DNA of 64,000 nucleotides. Origin: Adineta ricciae. Taxonomy: Eukaryota > Rotifera > Eurotatoria > Adinetida > Adinetidae. The stretch lies in contig CAJNOJ010000001.1 in the NCBI GenBank assembly GCA_905250025.1, positions 248,001 to 312,000 on the forward strand. Reading direction: 5' to 3'. Numbering within the stretch: the first letter of the stretch is position 1; each line of letters begins with the position of its first letter. The notes below the pieces were generated by a model. The model ran no database searches, was not told where the DNA came from, and saw only the letters and a program-made list of their open reading frames with translations. Positions 23,441 to 36,800 of the stretch are shown in pieces. A program made the translations under genes and the position numbers.

Positions 23441-25183
23441 ATGAGACGATTCTCACCAAGATCGTTGTTATCAGCTATTGCTCTTTCGCTTGTCATATTT
23501 ATTATTATTTTTATATTTAATCATCAGAGCCCAGACGAATCTGAACTTGTACAAGAAAAGTGTAACTGTCCACCAGTTGTTGAAACCGTCCCTGTCATAA
23601 ATAAATCCGCTATTGTCAAACAAGAAGTGTCTAATATTACAAAACCTGAAACAACACCTGTTCCAACGACTAAACCCACGACTAGTTCATCATCCAGCTC
23701 GACTATCCCACCACTTCCTCCCTGCCAACCAGTCAATAAGAACTCATCTGTTCAACGTGCGATTATTATTTATTATCCACATCATCAAGGTGAATACTTC
23801 TTTCCTGAAGTGAGATGGTAAGCATCACGATCGGCATGTTTAGCGATCGATTGAAAGTTTCTTTATTAAGGTTGTATCGTTCGTGGGCTGAAATGTTACT
23901 TAGTCAACCACCGACATGGCGGACGGATTTTGTAATATTTACATATAATTTTTCAGCTGAGTTTCGCTCCCTTGGTTGTGTGAATCGTATTCGACAAAAT
24001 AAACAAGAACCATCCGTTTGCCGCTTGTTCCTTTATATTCCAATTCAGTTTCGGACACCGAATTTGACTAGTAATAACTTTGAACATGCATTTGCTGCGG
24101 CGAAAAGTCTCGCTAAAGCTTACAATGAAAGTGTTGAACAAATGGTTACTATCCCGGTAGTCAATGACTCGAAAACATTTGATGTCAAACGTTCACAGTT
24201 GTTATATAACGTTCTTCGAACGTATGGTTATATCGATTCAATCAATACTATTTATGAAGGCTACCACACATTTAGTATGTACGACTTCGTACTGCGAACT
24301 GATATCGGTAGGTGACAATGATTTTATCATATGATCTTTACTTGTTGAACTATTTGCACTCAGATGTTTTTATCTATCGTCATTTTGGAAAATATATTCC
24401 TGAAAATTGTACGCTACTGACCGGTGGTGGTGGGTATGGAACAGATTTTAATCGGAGAAAACTAGCTCGCATTTCTCGTGATATGGGATTTGCGTTTAGT
24501 GGTATGTCTGGTATGGGCTCAACATGGTTCGTATTGCACACAAATGTGTTCTTTTTTTGATTGTAGATGAATTTTTACTCTAGGTATGGATCTGCTCATG
24601 ATGGATATTTGGTAGCTAATCAGACACTGTATGGAATGCTGTGGTTAGCACAGTATGAATTTGCTACACCAGAAAGAGAATCAAAATTAGGAACATTAAT
24701 GTGGCCAGAATGGTACGTGTAACAAAGTCAACATTGATAAAAAAAACTTTCTTTTTTTTTTGCGAAGGCATTATGGTGTTTTGCTTCTCTACGGTCAACA
24801 TTTGGCGATAAATCATTTAGTTGGTACTAATCAAATCCGTGTGGTAATAGGACATAATCTTCTCGATCAGTCCTCGACTGACGCTAGTCAGGCTTACGTT
24901 CAAAATGGTATTCGTCTGAATCTGCATTGCTGGCATACAAATGATCGTTTCTCGAAATTTGCTTTCAAACTCGGTCACTACAATAAAACAGAATTGGAGA
25001 AATATCGAAATGACACAACTGCTCAAGCTTATGTAAGCAATGAAGAGAAAACATAAAGGGTTTTTGTTTATATAAGCTTCCTTTTTTTTGTAGGCAATGC
25101 GGATGGCGCTCGAATCGAAGTACATGACGCTGGAACAAATGGCAAATCTAGTTCGAACTAACTCATCGACGACATCCTCATGA
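23441..25183 (+). CDS. type II membrane protein, DUF7164-like putative glycosyltransferase
   Basis: The ATG at 23441 starts MRRFSPRSLL and a signal anchor (AIALSLVIFIIIFIF), so the protein should be Golgi or ER type II. A Ser/Thr/Pro-rich stem with a CNCPP motif follows. The lumenal domain begins AIIIYYPHHQGEYFFPEVRW, with LYRSWAEM after the first intron. Later motifs are FEHAFAAAKSLAKAY, DFVLRTDIDVFIYRHF with a DxD-type motif (DID), TGGGGYGTDFN, MWPEWHYGVLLLYGQHLAINH and a Cys/His segment LHCWH. It ends at TGA 25181-25183 after about 520 codons. The pattern resembles the DUF7164 family that I recall as common in rotifers and some protists. A signal anchor plus stem plus DxD suggests a glycosyltransferase, but no reaction is known to me, so function is inference. 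Confidence 0.7.
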
Positions 25184-25570
25184 ATGAGAATCAGTTTTAG
25201 ATATACGCTGTCGATTTTGTTTTGAATATTTGTTGTTTTTCTCACCCGGAGTTTTGTATTTTATTAGCAATAAGACGAAAAAGAAGATGGAAAATTTCCA
25301 CAAAGCTAAATTTTCACACAACTATCGATGAACTCATCAATGACATTGATTTCGACTTGTATACTTCTATATGACATACATGAGGTGATCTTTTTCTGAT
25401 TGCTATCGACCTCTATTCAACACTACAGGCATTTGACCAATCATATTAGAACGATTCTAAACACGGTATATGTAATGTACTTGTTTTACTTACTCATTTC
25501 GTCGTTTTTTTTGTCGTTTGTTCACAGCATCTCAGATTTGATTTACAACGTGAATAGTATTTTTCAGAAA
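25184..25570. other. short intergenic spacer
   Basis: A 387-bp spacer between two plus-strand genes. It probably contains the 3' UTR of the DUF7164-like gene and the promoter of PSMC3. No other feature is seen. Confidence 0.4.
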
Positions 25571-27371
<1,801 letters not shown>

Positions 27372-27541
27372 TCTAATCAAGTATCAAATCTTGTTGTCTT
27401 GTTGTTAACACATATACACTCTCTATTTCTTCTCTTCTCTTTCTTTCTTTCTTTTAAAGCATATAAAAAAGACTAAATATATAAAATCGAGAAATCTGGC
27501 CTACAATCAATTTCTTAATCGAATACTTGTACTCTGAAAGA

Positions 27542-27915
27542 TTACTGGAATATCGAGATGTTCCACAGGTCATTCGAAGAGATGGTTGTTCTGTTATTTG
27601 CTGGATAATATTCTAGAACGCATCAAACTAGAGCGATTGAAATCAATCGATGTAAAATACTCACCATAATGTGCGGCATTTCCAACAATTACACCGACAA
27701 CTGCACCGAATGTTAGTATAGCCAGTGCGCGAAGGAGGAAAAGAGCAAATCTGTATGTTGCAGGGTCTCTTGAAAGGAAAAAATCAAGGTTAACACAGCG
27801 ATTGATATTACATTAGAAATCAGCCAATCTGTTGTTACCCTTGGAGAGACGGACGTCCATTTGAATATATTGTTGGCCTTCGATATAATTCCATTTCACT
27901 TTTGTCTATGTACAT
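27542..27915 (-). CDS. small single-pass membrane protein, unrecognised
   Basis: Three short exons join in frame on the minus strand to give 83 residues. Exon 1 starts at ATG 27913-27915 (MYIDKSEMELYRRPTIYSNG), exon 2 is a hydrophobic span (FLLRALAILTFGAVVGVIVG) after DPATYRFAL, and exon 3 reads EYYPANNRTTISSND to a TAA at 27542-27544. The introns have GTAACA...CAAG and GTGAGT...CTAG ends with the right phases. One clear membrane span, a charged N-terminus without a signal peptide and an N-glycosylation sequon (NRT) in the C-terminal tail suggest an N-in, C-out small membrane protein. I do not recognise a family. It converges on PSMC3, 170 bp away. Clean splicing and codon continuity argue that it is real. 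Confidence 0.55.
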
Positions 27916-28694
27916 ACGAGTTTTAGACGATCAACTTCTCTCAAAAGACAATTTCATTTGCACTGTTGTTTACATTTCTTTATGAAAAACGCTCTTTTTC
28001 TTCTGCAATTCGTCACGCGATATCAGTCATTCTATCAAATTTCTTCGCCTTCACATTGTACATCATTTTTCTACAAGTCCTTGTCGCATTTGACAAGGTC
28101 GATTCACGCAAACAAAAAAGTTTAGATTCTCAACAACACCGATTACAATCTTGGATTTACCATATCCGATCATTCGTAAACATACGGAAGATATTAGAAA
28201 CTAATACTTATTGTACATCTACAACAGAACACGAACATTAATAACGAAACAATATTCAGTCAAAATTTTCATTGGCTTCTTTTCTTTCATTTCGTGCTCG
28301 ATGATGAGATGTTTATTATCTTAGTCACATAATTAAGCAAGTTGTCGTACTTGAAAATCAGCAATTAAATCAAGGACTATGATAGTTTGTCAAGCATGTA
28401 ATCTTCCTCAAATTGTTCTGTAATCAGAATTTGAGAGTTTTAGTTCATATATGAGAAGGAGAGAGAGAGAGTGAATAAACAAGTTGCAGTCTAATATTTA
28501 CAACACGTCGTGATGGTAAACTTTGAAGGCTTTCGATATAATTAAGAAAATGAGATTGAAGAATCAGTTTCATGCGCGAGAACATGTATATAAATCTGAG
28601 TACATACACGAAAAAGTGAGGAAGGACAGCGAAGAAATCGAGTCTTAACACTTCATATTTATACTTTCGAACACACTCAGCAAAAGTTCGAAAG
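27916..28694. other. divergent intergenic region
   Basis: This lies between the small membrane-protein gene and the C1orf87-like gene. A 91-codon plus-strand open frame (27966-28241) with a hydrophobic centre is present, but nothing supports it as a gene. A GA-rich run occurs at about 28456-28470. Confidence 0.35.
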
Positions 28695-31460
28695 ATGCGG
28701 TTGACATATATGTCTCCAATTGAAAATCGCAATGGACAATTCACAAATATGCGAATGCATTTAAAACCAAAGGTAGATATCTCATCGATGTTTATCACAG
28801 TTTGTTTTCATTTGTATTAGATACCAATTCCCGTCAATTATGCAACGGCAGCAATTCCAACATACGCACCATTTGGGACAGAATATACTCCTGAACAAAC
28901 AATCAAAATTGTTGCTGGCCGATGTGTCGTTTTACCACGATCAATGGCAAATGTGCCCAAGTTCTCCTACGAAACATTATTGAATCCACCGTAAGTGTTG
29001 ATTGTGTTGTGGTGTCTCACTTCCTTCCTCATTGCTGTAAGGAAATGAATTGATTACATACATGTCTAATCATTGTTTCGATACAAACACATCGGTAACG
29101 ATCAACAAAAAACGAAGTTACCCAAGCAACTTAAGTTACTCTTGATTTTCACCGACGGAATGACAGAATCGTTGCAATAATAACAACACATCAAAAAAAG
29201 GAGTAGTAGAAGAAAGAGAAAGTGTTTGCTGCGTTTGTTTACTAGAGATTTTATTAAACGTGTCTCAGTTTTTCTTTCAATCACTCTATTGTGAAAATAA
29301 AAATGGCGTTTACACAATATTATCCCATATCGAGTCACATTTAGTAGGCTGGAAATTACGGAAAATATCGATTGAGTTTGTGTGTGTTTCTTCTAGTGAT
29401 CCAGCTGTCGCTCCAACAAAGCCTATCCAACACATACAAGAAAATGAAAGTTCAAGATTGCAACATCACCCTTTAGGAAGGTTCGAAACGACTTACCGGA
29501 GAGAGTTCGTCCCTCGCCCACGACAATCGGTATATTATTTGATTATTAGCTGTTTTTCTGTTATGTTTTTTTTGTCATCTTAGAGTCAATTTTCACAGCC
29601 AACTCGACAATTCCAAAATAATTTTAGTTCATATCCTGTGCTACCGAAAATTCCCTCGAATAAAAGCTCAACAGATGGGTCAGATCATTCGAGTATTGTC
29701 GACAATCATCCTCCGCCGCTTCCACAGCCACTGCAACAGCAGCAGCAGCAGCAGCAGCAACAACAACAACAATCACCTCCGAAGACAAGTAATGGTGACG
29801 AATATTTACCTGCAGAACCAATCTTATTAACGGACTATGAGGAAGAACGGCTAGCAGAGCAAATTCATGCTCAATTAGGAAATGATGGTTTAGTAGACAA
29901 ATTAAAACTACTCTACAAAGAACTAGCTGCTTACGATCCAGGTTTGACTAATTATGTCCACTATTCAACTGTTCGATCGGTCGCTTATCAACTCGGAGTA
30001 CATTGAAATAATAGCGATTTTCATTTGACTACGATTTCTATTTTACTTAGGTTTACATGTCCGATGATACATTTCGATTTGCAATGAGTAAATTCGTTTC
30101 ACGTGATCGTCCACGAGGTTTCGTCAACTATGAAGATATGATTCGATATTTCGGAAGATGTATGTCATCCTTAGCACCTAATCAGTATGAGTAAGTTATG
30201 CTCCTTACATGTCTACAAAAATCTAATCGAAGAGCGCAGTCTTTTTGAAAATAGTGTTATATTTCTTGCCTCGACAGTTATCCATTTGTAGGAGTCGCCA
30301 GTACCATCATGGTAAGCATTGGTCAGAGCACTCGAAATACTATGATACTCACATAGGGTATGTACTCATGCATCCCATTTAACGATAGGATTTGCTCATA
30401 AAAGACTATTGACCACTCTAAAACAACCCATATGCTTATGTAGTCTGAATGAGTTCTAGACAATACTTTATTTTGCATAGGCATCATTCCCAACAACAAG
30501 ATCGTTACAGTCCCCAGCGACAAATGATGTCAAATGACAAATTCGATCCTGATGAAACTCAGATTCGTTCCTTATTAAAACAAGATCTTAAACAATTTGA
30601 ACATGATGGTACTATTGATTTTAATGCACTAACTCGAGAATTGAGTAGTACAGATCGAAATCAAAGTGGAATTCTCAATCGACAACAAATAGAAGAAGTG
30701 ATCTATAAAGTTCGCATACCTTTACAACGTTCATTGATCTATCGAATACTTGAAAGACATTGTCGAGCGTATCCAAAACTATACAAGTAAAACTGTTGAC
30801 TTTAATGAAAGAGTCAACTTGTTGATATGTGATTTTAGTTGGAAAGCATTTGTTCAATATTTGCATGAACGCGTATTTGATGCACAACAAATTCAAGATC
30901 GATCAAGTCCAGTTTTTTCCCAAGTAAAACTAGCAAAAGTTGTTCTTTTTCATTCGAAATGTTTGCTTATCATTTAGTATACTCGAACACGAAATCAATG
31001 GCTCGATGATCTTCATAGAGAATTCAACGAGAGAGATCGTATAAAAATTATCGATCGATTCATGGCAAACATTGCTAATAACGACCGAGTGCGGCTGGTA
31101 AATCAACATTGTGTCTCTTTCCCCGCATAGATTGTAAACATTGATTGTCTTCAGGAAAGTACCTATCCGAATGCTTGGTTTACACGTTTTCTTCGTTTCG
31201 CTAATGCTATGTATACACAACGTGCTGATTCCAACGTGATGCGTATGTATCAAAAATGAGAAAACACTCGAATGGACTTTAATTTTGTTTCAATAGAGGA
31301 TTTTCTGTTACCCCGAGAAGAAGCACGACGATTATTCCGAGCTTATAATCAAGTATGGGATTTACAAATAGATGAAAACAAAGTACAACGAGCATTTGAT
31401 ATGTATTCTCGAAATGGACATGTAGTTATCAACGAAGTTTTAAAAGAACTTGCTAAATGA
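28695..31460 (+). CDS. C1orf87: C1orf87-like EF-hand-related protein
   Basis: A metazoan protein with degenerate EF-hand-like modules, reported mostly from ciliated tissues. Exon 1 can start at ATG 28695 or 28710 (MSPIENRNGQFTN) and joins through a 54-nt intron to IPIPVNYATAAIPTY, then YTPEQTIKIVAGRCV, which matches the family N-terminus around its VKII segment. A variable linker with a run of 13 Gln follows. Three helical modules come next: LVDKLKLLYKELAAYDPG to MIRYFGRC; IRSLLKQDLKQFEHDGTIDFN through EVIYKVRIPL; and a last exon EEARRLFRAYNQVWDLQIDENKVQRAF ending VLKELAK with TGA at 31458-31460 (that exon alone aligns well with the human C-terminus). Canonical Ca2+-binding loops are not obvious, so calcium binding is doubtful. 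The family match is from memory of the pattern; exon ends are approximate. Confidence 0.72.
29734..29772 (+). repeat. CAG/CAA run coding for 13 glutamines
   Basis: A pure CAG/CAA trinucleotide run inside the linker exon of the C1orf87-like gene. The mix of CAG and CAA may stabilise it, but it is a likely length polymorphism. Confidence 0.9.
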
Positions 31461-32850
31461 ATCGAACGAGTTTTCTTTTAAATAAATATTTTTCATATCG
31501 TTTTCTTAATTGATGGAATCGTCATCATAACTTATACAATCCGGATACTCCTCCCCAGATGTGCAATATATTTCGATTGGATAACGATACCAGAAAAAAA
31601 AACATATGTACACTTAGTTATCCGATAGATTTTTTCAGGCAATCTTCCGATTCTATTCGAAGCAGTAAGTGCTCAAACGAACATCGATATCATTCTCTCT
31701 TATCTTGTTCAAACAGCATACAAAATATCATTAATTACTTTTCTATGTAAACCTAGCTCGACGTGTTGCATGATGCTATTGGTAAGAAGGTCGTAACCTC
31801 TCTTTCCACATATTCGATTAGTGTTCAGACAGTCAAAAACAGTTCGATCATTTTTAATTGAGCAGACATAAGACAACCTTACGCTTATAATTAGCATATT
31901 AAATGCGATCTTTTTTCTTCTAATAGGCATAGACAGCATGATGGTCAATTTAACTTTCTTTTTTTTTTCTTCACTGTGCTTACGTCTGTGTTATTACAAC
32001 ATCACATCTACATATCTTTTGATCGAAAAGAAATGTCGATTTCGAAGCCGATTGTTATCAGCTAGCGCACTCATCAAGACTGATTTTATCATGTATGTCG
32101 AAAGTTCATTTGATAAGTATAGACATGTAGATGTTCTTTTGCAAAATCAACTATTAACTTTCAATGTCAAATACTATTACGAACACGAGTCCTATTTCTT
32201 TGCGCTTGAACGTGAATATATATATACACACATACACATATACCTATGCAATGCCTTTCTCCTTCTTCTTGAGACCTCTTCATTCAGGAAGGTCAATAAT
32301 ATAAAAACGTTATTTCAAGTGTCCAACAATCCTCTACCCTTTTTTTATAATATACTTCCTTGAAAAAAAACCTTGTCTTATCTTTCGTACATTTAAGGAT
32401 ATTTCTGGTTACGTGTTGCCTTGTGTTTCTACCTCAGCTTTCATCATTAAAATAGTTCGATCAATATTAAAGTGTTACATAGAAAAAGAAAGAGAGAGAG
32501 AAAGAGTGCAGTGGAAGGTGAAAGAGTCACAAACATAGACAGATACTTCACCTGTACAGACAGATATGCATACTTTACGGAATCAGAGAGTCATCAGTAA
32601 ATACCATCGTTGTTGATAACAACTTGTCATCTCAAGTACAACGATCATCTTAATTATTCTCAGAAGAGGAAGTATCTCTCACACTTTTGCGTTGGACATA
32701 ATAGGCTTTTACCAGCGTTAGAGAGGAATGAGAAAAATCATTTCCAGACACTCGTTCGGCGATGATATTAATAGAACTACTTGTACTATATATAGTACTA
32801 TTTGTTTTAGATAAAGACGTTTCTCGAGTATACCGCCTGACTAACTTATT
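31461..32850. other. long intergenic region
   Basis: About 1.4 kb of AT-rich sequence with short ORFs only. It includes the poly(A) signal of the upstream gene and a purine-rich stretch (about 32475-32510) ahead of the laminin-G gene. No gene or RNA is supported. Confidence 0.4.
31481..31486 (+). terminator. likely poly(A) signal of the C1orf87-like gene
   Basis: AATAAA lies 20 nt after the stop codon on the same strand. Confidence 0.45.
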
Positions 32851-33640
32851 ATGGATAATTTAGAATACAGTGTCTCACCAGCGGTGAGTTATCTCAATTC
32901 ACCTGAAGGAATTCCATTTGATGGACGATCGTACGCACTATATGGTATGTTATATTTCTCTTTCTATAGAACTGTGTGTTATATTATGTTTGAGTTTGAA
33001 TAGATCCCAATTTTAAAATTTATGATTCGTTCACGATTAATTTTCAAATGAAAACGTTTGCCGCAGATGGTCTTCTCTTATGGATTAGTGATCCATTACC
33101 AGATTCAAGTTTTACAATCGAAATTCAAAATCGGCAGGTAACTTTTCTTTTGTCAGTATCTTTAAGATTGATTATAACATAAAATAGTTGATCGCACGAG
33201 CTGTTGCACGTGGTCAACCGTACAGTGTTCGAACTAATTTCACTAAAAATCGTCTATGCGATGGTGCATGGCATTTCATTCAAATACGTCTTGATGGTAG
33301 TTCACTTGTTATGAAAGTTGATAAGCGTCAGTATACAAAAACCGAAGCACGTGTTCATTCAGTTGATATGCGTGGCCCACTGTTCATCGCTGGTCATTCG
33401 GAAAAGTATTCTCCAACATATTTATCTGTTCGTACCAAACAGTTCTTCCATGGGGATATACGGCATTTGAAAATCAATGATAATCCAGTTGAATGGCTTG
33501 CACCACGTCCTACGACGGTTACATCGGATTATTATCATTTAACGTCGGCTATTTTATCGACTACGAGTGAACAAGGAGATCTCACTCCACCAAATGTTGA
33601 TGGACATTCGCCAGAACAAATACTAGCTGCTGCAAATTGA
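32851..33640 (+). CDS. short laminin-G domain protein without signal peptide
   Basis: Three exons code for about 225 residues forming essentially one laminin G-like (LNS) beta-sandwich. Exon 1 starts MDNLEYSVSPAVSYLNSPEG with a stop codon (TAA 32842-32844) in frame just upstream, so no further N-terminal coding is possible without another exon. Family features are SYALYDPNFKIYDSFTINFQMKTFAADGLLLWISD, LCDGAWHFIQIRLDGSSLVMKVD and LFIAGHSEKY...FFHGDIRHLKIN in order. This is the layout of an LG module from laminin alpha, agrin or neurexin. It ends with a Thr/Ser-rich tail and TGA at 33638-33640. Free-standing LG modules normally belong to secreted proteins, yet no signal peptide is seen. It may be a fragment derived from a longer matrix gene, or an upstream exon may be missing. 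Confidence 0.75.
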
Positions 33641-33754
33641 TTAAGAAAGAACAGTGTGTATTGCAAAGAAGTTCGAACCGGTTTATGTGCGAAATAGTTA
33701 CTTTTTTCTTCTCATGTATACAAAGTACCATTTTGTTCCTTTTTTTAAAATATA

Positions 33755-33760
33755 AATAAA
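33755..33760 (+). terminator. likely poly(A) signal of the laminin-G gene
   Basis: AATAAA about 115 nt after the stop codon, and about 110 nt before the next gene starts on the same strand. Confidence 0.45.
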
Positions 33761-33868
33761 CAAGAATTGCCAAAAAGAAAAACAAGAACCAGTCTTGATT
33801 TGATAAACAGCTGATTAAATGGCGCTGACTGACTCATTGAATAAACGGCATCTTTAATTGAACAAAAC

Positions 33869-36800
33869 ATGTCTGTCGCTACGCCTTGTGATAAAATCTC
33901 TTCGACTATTACACATGGAATTGGACCAGAATTCATCTATCCGTTCCTTGTCCTTTTCTTTGCTACTATTCTTCGAAAAATCTTCAGGTTGGTTTTGCCT
34001 ATCGTCTGATAAATGTCAGTCATAATTGTTTTCAGGCACTATAACCTGTCTCTTCCATATACAGTTGTCTTAATGCTCGTTGGTGCTGTTCTTGGTGCTT
34101 TTTACCAGTACGAACTTATCAAACGACTCACCTTCATTGCTGATTTAACACCTGTTCAAATTCTTGCTATCTTTTTACCAATTCTGATCTTTGAAAGTGC
34201 TTTTTCTTGTGATCCACATATTTTCATCAAGTGTCTCGGACAAATTCTCATACTAGCCATTCTCGGCATGTGAAATGTATTAATCATCTTCAAATTCCAT
34301 ATAGACTTTTACGTAGGTTTCTTAATTTCTGTGGCATTGACGACTTTAGCTGTGATGTATTGGTATGAGAACGAACATCAAATCGATGTCCAAACATGCT
34401 GGACATGGGATCAAGCTGTTTTGTACTCCGCAGTAGTGTCAGCAACTGATCCCGTATCCGTCGTTAGTCTGTTAAAATCAATGACATCGTTGAAAACATT
34501 ATCAACTGTAATTGAAGGAGAATCTGTAAGTGAACTTGTTTGCCGAGAACCTCTATATTCGTTTTCAGTTGTTAAACGATGCTGCGGCGATTACGATTTA
34601 TACCTTAATCAAAGATTTGATTCACGAAGCTGTGAAATCTGACAAATACGTTCTGCAACAAACACGTGCAACTCTACTTGGTGTTAATTCTGAAAAATGT
34701 GCACATGCAGTCAGATTCCTAATAAAACGGAAGATTACTCCCATCTATCTACTAAAATTCGTACTGAAAACCATTGCTGCAGCGATCTTAATTGGTTAGC
34801 ATCGATCCATCATTTCCATCCTAATTACTTTCTATTTCATTCAGGCTACATCATGGCACATATAACTATATGCATTCTCTATCGCATTGATGCTGGTGAA
34901 TTAGAAACATGTATTACGATCATCATGTCGTATTTTGTTTATCTAACATGTGAAGCCATAGAAGCGTCAGGTGTCATCGGTGTTGTGCTACTCGGTTTAA
35001 CACTAAACATGAATCGTGCTTGTTTTAGTGTTTCGGCCGTAACGATATCAGAGCAAACATGGCAATTACTTGCTTATGTAGCAAACTCATTGATTTTCAT
35101 TACTGTTGGTGTCATTTTACTGAAAACACACAGCGGAAGTGATAAGATGTTATCATTGTTAAGTTCCTTGCCACAACTACTATTGATTTACATCATACTG
35201 ATATCAGTCCGCGCAATTATGATTTTATGCACTCATTTTCTATTGAAACAAATCGCCTATGGGTTTACATGGAAGGATTCTATTGTCACAATTTGGTCTG
35301 GCCTACGTGGCGGTGTAAGTTTGGTTCTCGCATTAACACTTTTCAATAGTCGAATCAAGGAAAACTACCAAGCAGAAATCATGCTGATACATACAACAGC
35401 CGTCGTCTTCCTAACTTGTACAGGTAAATGCAATGATTGTCTACATACAAAACGATGGCGTACTTTTACGATGTTGTTTTTCTCATATCTCAGTCAATGC
35501 ACTGACGATACCGAAGATTGTACATATTCTACGATTGGATCGAACATCTGAATTGATTAAACAGACAATGATGCAGATAATAAAAGAATTGAAAATGAAA
35601 CAGAATGACATGATTCGATCGCTGAAAAAGAATCCGATTTTAGCAACAGCGGACTGGATGTTTGTACAGAAGGCAATTGATATTCGATCACCATTTGACG
35701 AAAATAAAGAGGACAGGATCAAAGAAAATTTACCATCAAAACACCACATTGATACAGTCGAATGTGATCATTGCCAAGCATACGTCACAATTCCAATATC
35801 AAAATCAGAATTTCGACAAACATTCGAAGACTGTCGAATCCGAATTTTAAGGTTTGTTACCCTCAAGTCATTTAATACGAGAAATTTCTTGCTTCAGATT
35901 GCAAAAAACACACTTCTGGTCGAATTATTACAATGGACAGTTGTCATCTTATGGACTTCACACATTAAATGCTCTATGTGATCGAGCGATTGATACACCA
36001 AAAGCGTTTATAGATCTCAAAACTATCAAAGCGCACATTGTCGGTAAAAGTCGAATACGCTCGATATTGAATTTTATACGAACAAGCACACGACAATGGC
36101 AAAAGTCCTTATCTTGGCATGATTATTTCCAAAATCAATCTCCGACAACTCGACGTTGTTTCACGAAATTGTTTCATTGCTTATTTCTTACAATTCTTAT
36201 CATTTTGATCGAATGTACAATCCTTACCTACCAAATTCATACAAATCCTTGCAACAGATCATTCGAAAGCATGTTATCACCGTTGTACATCACATTAGAG
36301 ATCGTTTCCAGTTTACTTGTGTTCTTTGATTCTATTCAATTCTATTTTTGGTTTTCTTACCATCAAAAACGCAAATTATTTGTTTCCAATCTAATTTGGA
36401 TGATCCTATATATGTTTAGTGTTGCCTGTCGTTGTATCAGCTGTATTATTCATTTCATTATGATTAGAATACGATCAACTAGTCAATTATGTTTGAGTTT
36501 TTATATTTTTAAAAGTTTAAGTTTAATCGAATGTTTTATTCTATGTTTCTTTCTTATTGAACCACTTCAATTACTAGTCGATTATATTCTCAATCAATAT
36601 ATCAGTGTTAGTTATGATATTGGCTTAGCGTACATATCATCCGAGGAACAAGTGCTACGAATTATACATCGATTGACAGATAATGGTAAGAAAACTCTTT
36701 CTTGGACGTTCGCACTGCATCTGAAGTTTTCAGAAAGTATCCGAATCCGTATCCATGAATTATCGCTTCAACATATTAAAAGTGTCTTAAACGATGTTCT

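Noticed and set aside
27966-28241. 91-codon plus-strand ORF with hydrophobic centre
   Set aside because: No recognisable family, and it lies in the spacer between divergent genes where both promoters are expected; chance is as likely.
31938-32363. 141-codon plus-strand ORF
   Set aside because: Composition is that of translated T-rich intergenic DNA with simple TATACACA repeats; no motif or splice signals.
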